From Blastopirellula sediminis (GTDB taxonomy: Bacteria; Planctomycetota; Planctomycetia; Pirellulales; Pirellulaceae), in contig NZ_JAJKFT010000010.1 in the NCBI RefSeq assembly GCF_020966755.1, forward strand, positions 1,054,001-1,118,000: 64,000 bases of DNA. The letters are read 5' to 3'. The notes under the pieces were generated by a model. It did no database searches. It saw only the letters and a list, made by a program, of their open reading frames with translations, and was not told the DNA's origin. A program made the translations under genes and the position numbers. This document shows positions 1-9,663 of this stretch, piece after piece (within the stretch, counting starts at the first letter, position 1; every line of letters starts with the position of its first letter).

Positions 1-3000
1 CGTACCGATTGGAAGCGGCTGCAGCTGCCGTTTTCGATCGCGTTTCTTGCAGGCCTGATTCTGGTCATCCTGTGGACCAGCAGTTGGCTTCGTCCTCCGC
101 GGCCGACGCGATTCCTGTTGGCGGGCGCCGGTTACGAGACGAATCTCTCGGTTCCGCACAACGCTCTCGGCTGGAACGTGCTGGTCGACTTGCAAGAAGT
201 TTCTAATGACGCCCAGACGCAGCGCTATTGGGGCCATCGCTTGCTGCGCAGCGGCGACGGTCCGCAGCGGATGCAAATCGGCTGGCGTCCGAATCTGGAA
301 AACATCGACGAAAACAACGTCGTTTTGATGCTGACCGGGCATGGCTTCATCGGCGAAAAAGGTCCGGCGCTGCTGCCCGAAAACGTCGACCTTTCGAAAC
401 GTCCTGAAGCGATCAACATCTCCGACGTCATCGCCGAACTGCAAAAGCTGCCGGAACAGACCAACAAGCTGCTGATCATCGACAGCTGCCGCACAATCGT
501 CGCACCCCGCTTGGGACTACTTACGAACAACTTCTCCGACTCGATGCGCGAGCTCGACGCTGAGATTCGCAAAGCGCCGAATCTGACCGTCGTCATCGCG
601 GCCGACGTCGATCAGCGAGCCTTTAGCTACTACCAGCAACATCGCACCGCGATGGGGCACTACGTGATCGAAGGGTTGCGCGGCGCCATCACCGACAGCG
701 ACGACGACGGCCGCATCGACGCCGGCGAGCTGTTCCGCTACGTCGACAGCGAGTTAATGCAATTTGCCGCCGCCAACCACAACCGTCGCCAAAACGTGAT
801 GTTGCTGCCGCTCGGCGACGAAGGTACGACGCGCGCCGACGCCTTCGACCTGGGCGTGCTCCGCCCCGGCTACGAACCAGAGAAAGCCCCCACGCCGATT
901 CCGGTGACCGAATGGGAATGGATGACCGAGTTCTGGCAGCAGCAAACGTCCCTGGCGCAAGCCAAGCCGTCGGTGTTGCGTTTCGCGCCTCACATCTGGC
1001 GGCGTTATCAAGAGACGCTGCTGCGGATGGAATCGCTGCTGATCGCCGGCGACGTCGCCAACGCGTCCCGTCTGCGCAGCTCCGCTTCGGAACTGGCCAA
1101 CGCCCTGGAAAACGGACGACAATTGCCGCTGCAATCGCAGGACTTGTCCCTCTCGTGGCGAGCCGCCGCCGGTTGGTTGCAACCGTCGCCGGAAGCGGTT
1201 TCGTCGGCGGCGACCTTGTTGACCTCGACCGCGCCGCAAGATGTCCGAGCCACCTACGATCAATCGGCCCAGCAACAAATCGCCTTGGGAGTGCCGGAAG
1301 CGGCCTTCGCCGACGCGCTTCGCCGTGAGCTGCTGCTCCGTGCGGCGGAAGACCCGATTCGTCAACTCAATAAGAACTGGCGCGTGATCGGCTCGATCGG
1401 CCAATCGCACGAGACCGGCCCGACCGAACTGGTGTTCGTCGATCTCCTCTGCCAGCAGATCGACATGTCGAAGTTGTCGCCAGCCGACGCCGAAGCGATC
1501 GGCCGTGCGATCAAAACCAACCTGCTGGCCGAACAGGCCGCCGCTTCGACGGCCCTCTGGAGCACCGCTTTCTCGTCCCGCGTTGATGCTGCCGACTTGG
1601 AGCGTCGCTTGGGACAGGACCTCCTCTTTATCGATTCGTCGACTCGGTTGAAATCGATCGGACATTTCGAAACAGCCGCCAAGGCGTACGCGTCGATCAC
1701 CAACGACGTCGCCATCCTGATCCGTGCGATGGAAGCTCGCAACAACGCGCTGGCCGAACTGCCGTTCTATAACAACTGGACGATGGCCACGCCGCCGGAA
1801 TCAGGCGGACAAGGGCTGGAGATCCAGGTAATGAATCTGTGGGAGTCGGCCCATGATCTGGACGATCAAATGAACGGCGCCGTCTCGGCGACTGCGGTCA
1901 CGCCTGACATGCTTTCAACGCTGATCGGCCTGACGACAAAGGTCGAACAGCAACGTTTGGACCTGCAAAAGCAGAACGAACAAGAACAAACGTCGGCCTT
2001 CGTCGCCGACCCGAGCGAATCGCTCCGCCGCTTGAGCCGCGCGATGTTGCTGCCGGCCGCGGACGCCGAATCGCGCCGCAAGTTGCTGATCGCTTGCATC
2101 GACGCCACCGGCGCCGAAGTGGTCCGCGGCAACCAACCGGCGCCGTCGATTGAACAACAAGAGAAGTTCGCCAAGATCGACGCCGCTCGCGCCGGTCATC
2201 TTGTCCTGTCGCAGTTCGGCCAAACTTGGTTTGACCAGCTCAGCGGTTCGCGCGACGACGCCTACATGGTGACCAACCATCGCTTGGAAGTCTTTGGCGT
2301 CGAACAAATCTGGCGTCAGACGCTCGCCGACCTTGGGGCTGACTATGCTCAAAAGTGGCGCGAACTGATTCAGCTGAACACCCGCATTGACCGGGACGAT
2401 ATGGACCTGGCGATGATCGATCGGGTCGGCTCGCAATCGCGGATCATTCCGGCTGACGTTACCGCGGTCGACAACGACGCTCGCGACGCTCGCCGTGCGA
2501 CTCTAGCTGAAGCGGCGCTGCTGTTCGCGGGTCGCGCCTGGAACGAACATTGGGACGACCATGGGCAAACGCCTTACTATTTGCGTGCCGCTCGTCTCCT
2601 CTCGTCCGACGCGATTCGTTTCGGGCTGCATCCGCAGAAGATGACGCAGGAAGCGGCCCCGTGGCAACAAGCGGGGGACTTCGCTCTCACGTCGCTGGCG
2701 ATGCGCAACTGGACGACCGAAGCGACCGAGCAATATCACTTCGACCTGAAGATCGTCGGCGCCAATCCGCCGAGCGGCATTCCACGTTTTGGTTTTACGA
2801 CCAACGGCCTGCTCCGTCTGGCGGTTGATGACGACGCGATGCGCGGCATCGAATGGACCGGCGGCACGCCCAACGGCATCGACGTGCTGGTGGAAGCCGA
2901 CTTGAGCGGCGAGAAGGTCGCCAGCAATCCGGCGGAACTGAACGCGTTGATCGAAGGGACCGTCTTCTTCCGCGGACATCTCTCGACGGCCGACACCAAA

Positions 3001-4785
3001 GTGGTGATTCATCGTCGTCCTTCGAATCACCTGGTCAGCAATCCGGCTCCCGACGCCGCCAACCTGGCGATCGTCGCTTCGCCGGAACTGCATCAGCAAT
3101 ACGGATCCGGCGACGCCGCAATCACGATCGTGCTCGACGCTTCCGGCAGTATGGGCGCGCCGGCCGGACAACCGTTCGGCCCGCAAGCCAAGTACGCCGA
3201 GGCGGTTCGCGCCCTCGATCGCTTGCTCGAAACGATTCCCAACGGCACGCAGGTCAGCGTCTGGACCTTCGGCCAGGCGATGGGCTCGCAAAAGACGGTG
3301 GTCGAAGCGGAGCGAACGATTCAGCGTCTTGTCCCGCCGATCATCTGGAACAGCAAAGACAAGTCGCAGTACCAACAACTGACGCGGGCGATCACGTACC
3401 CACAGGTGGAGCCTTGGAACGAATCGCCGATCATGCGGACGATGATCGAAGCCAAGGGAGACCTGGCCGGCGTGAACGGACCGAAGACGATGTTGGTGAT
3501 TACCGACGGCGCCGACAACCGCTTTGCGAACGATTCGACCGTCAATCCGACCGGTAAGAGCGTCGCGGAAGCGTTGTTCGACATCTTCGACGGCAGCGGC
3601 ATTTCGATTCAGGTCGTCGGCTTTAAGGTCGTCAGCGCCGAAGCCGCGCTGGCCCAAAAGCAATTTGAACTAGTCGAACAGCTTTATCCGCCGGGCGGCT
3701 TTTACATGATCGATCGCGTCGAAGCGCTCGAAGCGCATTTGGCCAACGTGCTCAGCCGCCGGTTGACTTTCGTCACCGCTACTCCGCAGCAGCGGCAACC
3801 AGGTCCCGAACATCCGATCGGCGACATCGGCGGCGGGCAGATCTGGCTGACGCCGAATCTGAAACCAGGACGCCTGGCGGTCGAAACGCCGGTCGATCCG
3901 GCCTTGGCGCCGACGATCAACTTGCAGCGGGGAGACTTGATGCTGCTGCAACTTGTTTCGCAAAAGGACCAGCTCTCGCTGGTGACGGCCGACTACCTGG
4001 CTCAGCGTTTTCCGACACGCCCGACCATGACGACGTCTGGCTGGAAGTCGGCGCTGCTGCAAAACCGGATCGACGGCGACAAGCTGGAAATGACGCTCGG
4101 CATCCAGCAGCAGGCGTTGCAATTGGGAGACCTTTCGGTCATCAAGCCGTCGCGGATCTGGATCAGCGTCGGACGTCCTGACGGCCAATACGCCGCTTCG
4201 CATATCGTTCGGCAGAATGGATTCCCGATGGCGACCTACAGCATCGCCGCTTCCGACTGGCCAATCACCGGCGGGGTCGCTACTCCGACGGTCAGCCTGT
4301 GGTGGACCGTCGAAGACGACAACGTCGGCGTCGTGCTCCGTCAGACCAACGACTACGCCGCCCTCGAAGCGATTCAAGGTCAGACGGTCGAAACGAGCGC
4401 CGGGCAAGTTCAAATCCTCAGCGCCAACGTCGAGCAAACCCAATGCCTGGGCGCCGACGGCAAGCTGGCGACCGTTCGCCGCCTGGCGATTCGGACGCAA
4501 GCGGCGCCCGACGAAATCGTCTGGTGCGAACCAATCGGCTACCAAGCTGAAGGGATCGAAATCAAGGCGTTCCGCGACATCGGCGCGGCGACCTCTTACT
4601 TCTGGCCGCTGCCGGAAGGAAACGTCGACAGTATTGTCGCCGGTCTGCGAGTCGTGACGCTGAAAGATTTTCAGCGGCACGCCGAGCTGCGGGGGCAATA
4701 CCTGCAATTCAACGAACTGGCGCCTCCGGCGACGCGCGACTTCGCGCCTCGTCCGGCGCTGCGACTTAACGGCGACGCCAACTAG
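1..4785 (+). CDS. Membrane-anchored caspase-like (C14) protein with vWA domain, 5' truncated
   Basis: The reading frame is open from the first base, so the start lies upstream of the window; a TTG at 118 is only internal. The visible N-terminus is a membrane segment (about bases 28-90), so the rest is probably extracytoplasmic. A caspase-like fold follows. The His of a TGHG motif is at 340-342 and the Cys of an IIDSCR motif at 487-489, both as in active clan CD peptidases. A perfect EF-hand-type loop (DxDxDGxIxxxE) lies at 694-729, where bacterial C14 proteins often carry one. A long helical region follows, then a vWA domain with the MIDAS DASGS at 3136-3150 and a distal ITDGAD at about 3499-3516. 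The C-terminal third looks beta-rich. It is in an operon with the next gene, 17 bases away. Peptidase activity and a calcium requirement are inferred. The substrate is unknown. Confidence 0.85.
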   Translation, partial: RTDWKRLQLPFSIAFLAGLILVILWTSSWLRPPRPTRFLLAGAGYETNLSVPHNALGWNVLVDLQEVSNDAQTQRYWGHRLLRSGDGPQRMQIGWRPNLENIDENNVVLMLTGHGFIGEKGPALLPENVDLSKRPEAINISDVIAELQKLPEQTNKLLIIDSCRTIVAPRLGLLTNNFSDSMRELDAEIRKAPNLTVVIAADVDQRAFSYYQQHRTAMGHYVIEGLRGAITDSDDDGRIDAGELFRYVDSELMQFAAANHNRRQNVMLLPLGDEGTTRADAFDLGVLRPGYEPEKAPTPIPVTEWEWMTEFWQQQTSLAQAKPSVLRFAPHIWRRYQETLLRMESLLIAGDVANASRLRSSASELANALENGRQLPLQSQDLSLSWRAAAGWLQPSPEAVSSAATLLTSTAPQDVRATYDQSAQQQIALGVPEAAFADALRRELLLRAAEDPIRQLNKNWRVIGSIGQSHETGPTELVFVDLLCQQIDMSKLSPADAEAIGRAIKTNLLAEQAAASTALWSTAFSSRVDAADLERRLGQDLLFIDSSTRLKSIGHFETAAKAYASITNDVAILIRAMEARNNALAELPFYNNWTMATPPESGGQGLEIQVMNLWESAHDLDDQMNGAVSATAVTPDMLSTLIGLTTKVEQQRLDLQKQNEQEQTSAFVADPSESLRRLSRAMLLPAADAESRRKLLIACIDATGAEVVRGNQPAPSIEQQEKFAKIDAARAGHLVLSQFGQTWFDQLSGSRDDAYMVTNHRLEVFGVEQIWRQTLADLGADYAQKWRELIQLNTRIDRDDMDLAMIDRVGSQSRIIPADVTAVDNDARDARRATLAEAALLFAGRAWNEHWDDHGQTPYYLRAARLLSSDAIRFGLHPQKMTQEAAPWQQAGDFALTSLAMRNWTTEATEQYHFDLKIVGANPPSGIPRFGFTTNGLLRLAVDDDAMRGIEWTGGTPNGIDVLVEADLSGEKVASNPAELNALIEGTVFFRGHLSTADTKVVIHRRPSNHLVSNPAPDAANLAIVASPELHQQYGSGDAAITIVLDASGSMGAPAGQPFGPQAKYAEAVRALDRLLETIPNGTQVSVWTFGQAMGSQKTVVEAERTIQRLVPPIIWNSKDKSQYQQLTRAITYPQVEPWNESPIMRTMIEAKGDLAGVNGPKTMLVITDGADNRFANDSTVNPTGKSVAEALFDIFDGSGISIQVVGFKVVSAEAALAQKQFELVEQLYPPGGFYMIDRVEALEAHLANVLSRRLTFVTATPQQRQPGPEHPIGDIGGGQIWLTPNLKPGRLAVETPVDPALAPTINLQRGDLMLLQLVSQKDQLSLVTADYLAQRFPTRPTMTTSGWKSALLQNRIDGDKLEMTLGIQQQALQLGDLSVIKPSRIWISVGRPDGQYAASHIVRQNGFPMATYSIAASDWPITGGVATPTVSLWWTVEDDNVGVVLRQTNDYAALEAIQGQTVETSAGQVQILSANVEQTQCLGADGKLATVRRLAIRTQAAPDEIVWCEPIGYQAEGIEIKAFRDIGAATSYFWPLPEGNVDSIVAGLRVVTLKDFQRHAELRGQYLQFNELAPPATRDFAPRPALRLNGDAN

Positions 4786-4802
4786 CCTTGGGAGCATGAC
4801 GC

Positions 4803-7800
4803 GTGGATCCATCGGCTGAAACTCCGCTGTGGCGACAATTCGAACTACGTTCTCGCAGTGAAGCGACGACGTCCGGCGCGAAGTTTTCGCACCGGACGTT
4901 GATTGCGTTGGTCATTGCGCTGGGATTGATCGGCGCGATGGCGGGCGCCCTTGCGTGGTTCCGCGCGCAACCGCGAACCCAATTCGTCGGCTGCATCGTC
5001 ACTCGGTTCGGTCAGCTGGACGTCCAAGATCGGGTGGCCCATGACGCCGACCTGAAGGGAATGATCGCCGCGGGATACATTCCCGACACCGGCAAAGCCT
5101 CGCGTGGGATGCTGCATCGCGGCGAACTGATTGAGAAGTTCCTCAACCTCCGCAAGGCGTCCCAAAAGGAAACGGTCGTCATCTACCTTTCGAGCTACGC
5201 CACGCTGCAGGAAGATGCCGACGTCGATCTGATTCCCAGCGACTGGGATCTTTCCGACGGCGGCGCTTCGCTCGCGCAGCTGATGTCGGCGCTGCGGGAT
5301 TGTCCCGCCGAACGCAAATTGCTCCTCCTCGACATTACTCCCTTCACGTTGACGAACAATGAAGCGACCGGCGTCCAAGCGGCCGCCCTCAACATCGTCG
5401 AACAACTAAACGATCCCAACCTGGCGGTCCTCTTCAGCTGCTCGCCGGGACAATTGCCGCAATTGAACGAAGCGCTCGGACGTTCGCTGTTCGGCTATTA
5501 CGTCGAAACCGGTTTGCAGGGGGACGCGGATGGTTGGGGGAGCTACGCTGATGGTCGCGTGATCGCCAAAGAGCTGGCCGAATACGTCCGAGCTCGCACC
5601 ATCGAAACCAGCCTGGCGACGACCGGCGTCGTGCAAGCGCCCTATATGGTTGGCGAAACGAGTCGCGAGTGGGAGTTGTCGAGCGTAGGCGTGAAACCGA
5701 ACGCGACCCTCGTCGATACCGAACGAAAGTATCCCGAGTGGCTTACCAACGCCTGGAACACTCGCAACACGCTGCTGCAAGCAGGGAAAGATCGTTTCGC
5801 GCCGGGCGCCTTCGATCAACTCGATCGCGTGCTGCTGCAATCCGAGCGAGAATGGCGACTGGGGTCCGACTCCGATCGCTTGCAGCGTGACTTTGAACTC
5901 GCCAATCACTTTCTGAGCAAGCAACTGGCCGACTTCACGGCAGTTCGCCAATCGTTCCCGAACGTTTCTCTTTCGGACTATCGCGAAGAGGGGATTGCCG
6001 TTACGCCGGACGTCGCCAGCGCGATCACCTCCTACTTCGTGTCGCTCAACGATCTGGCCTCGCTTCCCAACGACCAGCGGATCGCCGCGGTGAAGAAGCT
6101 GCAAACCGAACTCCAAGCGAAACTCAAGACGGCGACGCGTATGGAGATCGCCCTGGCGCTCGACGATCAATTGCAACAGCTGGAGCAATTTGAGCCGAGC
6201 AAGTTCTCGGCCGCTTCCGACTTGTTGCAACTATGGGAACCGCATCCCCGCCAGATTGAAGAAGCGTATTGGCTTTGGTTGGCCCGCATGAAGCCGGGCG
6301 ATCCAAGCGCCCTCCGCTTCTACAATTGCATCTCGCAGCAGCAGGAGATTTCGTCCCGACTCGAGCCGCTGCCGTGGGTGCTGGGTTCGCTGACCGGCGC
6401 CGACCAATCGCTGCATGCGGCGAAAGTTGGCCTCACGTTTCCTGGCTATTTGCCGTCGACTTGGAACGCCCAAGAGCTGAGCGTCGCCCAGCCGCAACTT
6501 GACCGCATGGATCAGCTGTCGTCACGTCTGGCGACCGCGTACGACGTGACCCGCCGCGGGTATCGTCTCCGCTGGCTGATGGCCGAGACGGCGGTGGTTG
6601 AGCCTGATTCGTCGGTCAAAATCCGTACGGCGCTGCAACAGATCGATTACCTGATGACGCGGTTCTCGCATACCGGCGCGACCGTCACGCCTGCCGAAAT
6701 CCAGAGCGAAATGGCCCTGGTCGATCAGGGGATCGAAATCTCGGTACAGCTCGGCAAGGCCCTCAGCGAGTTCTCGCAACTTCCCGCTGACGCACAAATC
6801 ACGCAATGGATCGCCGACCTGACCAGTTCGCAGCCGACCGTCGCCGCCTATCGCCAGGCCGACATGTTGCTGCGAGCGCCGTGGGTCCCGGTCGACGAGC
6901 GAGCCCAGCTGTGCGCCGCGCTCCGCAAAGCGTCGTTCACATTGACCTCCGGCGTCTTGAATGCGCCGTCCCCTTCGTATCGCGAAGTCGATCTGGAAGC
7001 GCACTCTCGCGTCGACGTTCGATTGGCTTGTTACCTGCATGGCTTTTACTATCCGCAAATGTCAGGGGACGAATCGTCGCCGCGCAGTTCCGATGCGCCG
7101 ACGCCGGAGCAATCGCCGGCCGGTCCGCGGTGGGAACGTCTCTTTCAGTTGCAGGCCGACTACCGGCTGTTGCAAATGAAACGGATGCACACTTCCCAGG
7201 ACGACGGGATCTTCGATAGCGTCGAGCGCCGCTTGGCGCTGGTCGCTTCGTGCCCCACCTATCAACTTTCCAATAGCATCGGCCAGGTAACGTCGCGCAA
7301 CGGTCGGACGTCGATCGAAGTCGACTACCGCGTGATGACCTCCGATTCGCATGAGAAGACGCCGCAAATCGACGTCATCTCGCCGACCAGCTATCTGAAG
7401 GCGAGCGTCGTTTCATCGACGCCTGATCGTTCGGCGACGATTCGAGTGCAAGCGACGCCGGAAGCGACTCCCTCTCAACTGGCGGTCGTGCAGGGGGTGA
7501 TGATGACGTTCCAGACCTCATGGGGAACGATCTACCGCCCGATTCCGTTGCCGCCGATGTTCGATCACGAACTGGAACTGTTGGTCGCCGATACGCCGGA
7601 TGGTCCGCAGACCGCGCTGACCGAAATCGATCTTCGTCCGATCGCCGGGCGACAAACGCAATACTGGTTCCTCCGCAACGTCACCGACAAGTCGCTCAGC
7701 GTCAATCTGCAGATCGGCGCCGGCGAAATCTATCAGCAAAAGCTTGATATCCCTCCGCGCGGCGTCGCGCCGGTCATCATCGCCGGCAAACCGATCGCTG

Positions 7801-9194
7801 CGCCGGCGCCGCTGCCGACCGTTTCCGGCTCGATCAACATCAACGCGACCGAAGCGACCAGCGGCGACTCGCTGCTGCAGCAAGTGTTGCCGGTTCGCGT
7901 CTTGACCCCGCGCAGCTACGTACAGGTCACCGATACGCTATGCGAATATCGTCCCGGCGGGGCTCGCATTACGGCGACCCTCGCAGCGACGAACTTCCCA
8001 AGCGGGCCTCCCTCGACGGCGACGATCGAAATCACGCAAGAAGAGTTTCCGGCCTTGGTCAACATCGTCGGCGGCGTCCTGAGCAGCACGCTCGCCAGCG
8101 GTGATGAGCAAGTCCAACTCTCCGCCGATCTCTTGCTTTCGCCGACCGCCAGCCAAAGCGGCCAATGGCGGATCGCGATCGACGGCTACTCGCAGGCCTT
8201 CCGCTTTGACGGCATTGTGCCGAGCAGCTCCGGCCTTTCCAGCCCCAGCGCCAACAACAATCCGGCGATTCGTCTGCAAGCGCCGCAAATGCTGCGAACC
8301 GGTCAGCCGCTCAGCGCTCTGTTGATCGCCGAGAGCGCACCAGATGGAGCGTCGCTCGTCGCCCAGCTTGGCATCCCGAACAGCGACGGCTTTCTGGCCG
8401 AACGGACCGTCGCTTGTCCAACGCCGCAACAGTCAACCGTCGGCTTTTCGCCGATCGATCCGAAGGGCGCCATCCAGTGGACCGCCCAGCTGAACGACTG
8501 GAACGTCGAGCTCGACACCACCGGGATCGTCGGTCGCCGCCGCATTCAACTACAGATGCTTGACGCCGACGGCAACGTGATCGATCAAACGTGGCAAACG
8601 ATTGTGATCGACGACACGCCGCCGCGGAGCGTGCGTTTTACGACTTCACCGACCCTCGCCCAGGCCAAAAAGCCGGCGACCTTTGTCGCGACCGCCTTTG
8701 ACGGCGAAACCGGCATCGCCCAGATGCAAATGTTCATCGGCGAGCCGTTCGACAACGCTGTGCCGAAGGACGCTAAGCTCGTGCCGATGGTATTGGGCAA
8801 CGACGGCAACTTCTCCGCGCAGTTGACGCTCAACGATCTGGGTCGCAACTTTGTGACCGTCGTCGCGACCAACGGCGTTGGCATCCAAGCCTTCAAAACG
8901 ACGTCGGTCCATGTCCTCGACGAACTGCCGCCTCCGATGGCGACTATTCGCGGCGTGGTTCTGGAAGCGGGTCGTCCGCAACCTGGTTTGACCGTCACCC
9001 TGGCGGGCGCCGACGGCAAACCGATCAAGACGAGCGAAACGAGCCCCAGCGGCGAGTACGTCTTCGGCCAATTGACGCCTGGCGCCTACAAGCTGTCAGT
9101 CGTCAAAGCGGCGGCGGCCAGAAACGCGACCGCGGCAGCGGTCGGCAAGCCGGATCAGACGACGACCGTCGATTTGAATCTGACGCTGCAGTAG
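4803..9194 (+). CDS. Giant membrane-anchored pseudocaspase with C-terminal Ig/CarboxypepD_reg-like region
   Basis: The start is GTG at 4803, with a GGAG 8 bases upstream; the ATG at 4796 is out of frame. The 1463-residue protein has a basic N-terminus, a membrane segment at about residues 33-53, then a caspase-like fold. In that fold the strand that should carry SGHG reads LSSYA, putting Tyr132 at the His position. The strand that should carry DxC reads LLLLDITPF, putting Thr179 at the Cys position. The downstream SCSPGQ, FGYYV and EL-x-EYV landmarks of bacterial C14 domains remain. The EF-hand-like loop is present but interrupted by inserted residues. The helical region after it aligns by eye with that of the upstream protein. 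The last 250 or so residues look like an Ig-like fold followed by a carboxypeptidase-regulatory-like domain (IRGVVLEAGR...GEYVF). It is probably a catalytically dead partner or scaffold for the upstream caspase; this role is inferred. Confidence 0.85.
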   Translation: MDPSAETPLWRQFELRSRSEATTSGAKFSHRTLIALVIALGLIGAMAGALAWFRAQPRTQFVGCIVTRFGQLDVQDRVAHDADLKGMIAAGYIPDTGKASRGMLHRGELIEKFLNLRKASQKETVVIYLSSYATLQEDADVDLIPSDWDLSDGGASLAQLMSALRDCPAERKLLLLDITPFTLTNNEATGVQAAALNIVEQLNDPNLAVLFSCSPGQLPQLNEALGRSLFGYYVETGLQGDADGWGSYADGRVIAKELAEYVRARTIETSLATTGVVQAPYMVGETSREWELSSVGVKPNATLVDTERKYPEWLTNAWNTRNTLLQAGKDRFAPGAFDQLDRVLLQSEREWRLGSDSDRLQRDFELANHFLSKQLADFTAVRQSFPNVSLSDYREEGIAVTPDVASAITSYFVSLNDLASLPNDQRIAAVKKLQTELQAKLKTATRMEIALALDDQLQQLEQFEPSKFSAASDLLQLWEPHPRQIEEAYWLWLARMKPGDPSALRFYNCISQQQEISSRLEPLPWVLGSLTGADQSLHAAKVGLTFPGYLPSTWNAQELSVAQPQLDRMDQLSSRLATAYDVTRRGYRLRWLMAETAVVEPDSSVKIRTALQQIDYLMTRFSHTGATVTPAEIQSEMALVDQGIEISVQLGKALSEFSQLPADAQITQWIADLTSSQPTVAAYRQADMLLRAPWVPVDERAQLCAALRKASFTLTSGVLNAPSPSYREVDLEAHSRVDVRLACYLHGFYYPQMSGDESSPRSSDAPTPEQSPAGPRWERLFQLQADYRLLQMKRMHTSQDDGIFDSVERRLALVASCPTYQLSNSIGQVTSRNGRTSIEVDYRVMTSDSHEKTPQIDVISPTSYLKASVVSSTPDRSATIRVQATPEATPSQLAVVQGVMMTFQTSWGTIYRPIPLPPMFDHELELLVADTPDGPQTALTEIDLRPIAGRQTQYWFLRNVTDKSLSVNLQIGAGEIYQQKLDIPPRGVAPVIIAGKPIAAPAPLPTVSGSININATEATSGDSLLQQVLPVRVLTPRSYVQVTDTLCEYRPGGARITATLAATNFPSGPPSTATIEITQEEFPALVNIVGGVLSSTLASGDEQVQLSADLLLSPTASQSGQWRIAIDGYSQAFRFDGIVPSSSGLSSPSANNNPAIRLQAPQMLRTGQPLSALLIAESAPDGASLVAQLGIPNSDGFLAERTVACPTPQQSTVGFSPIDPKGAIQWTAQLNDWNVELDTTGIVGRRRIQLQMLDADGNVIDQTWQTIVIDDTPPRSVRFTTSPTLAQAKKPATFVATAFDGETGIAQMQMFIGEPFDNAVPKDAKLVPMVLGNDGNFSAQLTLNDLGRNFVTVVATNGVGIQAFKTTSVHVLDELPPPMATIRGVVLEAGRPQPGLTVTLAGADGKPIKTSETSPSGEYVFGQLTPGAYKLSVVKAAAARNATAAAVGKPDQTTTVDLNLTLQ

Positions 9195-9205
9195 TACTTT
9201 TCTTT

Positions 9206-9236
9206 ACTAGCCCGCAGCGCAAGCAAGGAAATGCGG
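9206..9236 (+). repeat. Dispersed repeat, copy 1
   Basis: About 30 bases beginning ACTAGCCCGCAGCGCAAGC just after the pseudocaspase stop codon. Near-identical copies, in both orientations, occur at 11704, 51855, 51911 and 52449, with a partial copy at 10457. All lie between genes. It resembles REP-type or miniature non-autonomous elements. It has no coding capacity. Confidence 0.75.
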
Positions 9237-9449
9237 TCAACCAAATATCTATTGCTCTTTCCAATCAAAGCGCCTTCGATCACGAATCGATACGCTTCGT
9301 CACGAGACAATCTCTCTTCGCACAACGACGCAATGCACTTCTGCGAATGAGGACTTGCGCGAACGCGAAAACGCGGATTCGAGATCGCCGACATGAACAA
9401 TTTTCGCTCTCGATGATCACTTGGCTCTTTGCAAGAAAACCCTTAATTT

Positions 9450-9481
9450 TTGCCGTGAATCGACGGCCAGAGCTATATAAT
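9450..9481 (+). promoter_or_regulatory. Candidate promoter for the Cys/Trp-rich secreted protein
   Basis: A perfect TATAAT lies at 9476-9481 inside a locally AT-rich stretch. A TTGCCG at 9450-9455 is the best -35 candidate, but its spacer is long (20 bases). It would give a leader of roughly 175 bases before the ATG at 9664. The rest of the 469-base gap (9195-9663) shows only the dispersed repeat at its left end and no convincing gene. Confidence 0.3.
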
Positions 9482-9663
9482 GCGCCCCTATAGGCGGACA
9501 CTCTTTGGCTGCATGTGACGCAGCCGCTTGTTATCAAAATCCGGTCGACCCAGGCAAAACGTCGAACGGTGCACCTCTTGATTCGCTCGCTCTGATTTCT
9601 CACTTTCTTTGCGTAAAGCCAGCTTCATTTCGAAGTCTGTTCACTATTAAGAAAGGGGTTGAA

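Noticed and set aside
9155-9400. Minus-strand frame over the end of the pseudocaspase gene
   Set aside because: It overlaps the pseudocaspase stop and the dispersed repeat and has no protein-like pattern.
9505-9663. Longer N-terminus for the Cys/Trp-rich protein
   Set aside because: The start at 9664 has a ribosome-binding site and yields a signal peptide; the longer version would bury the signal peptide.
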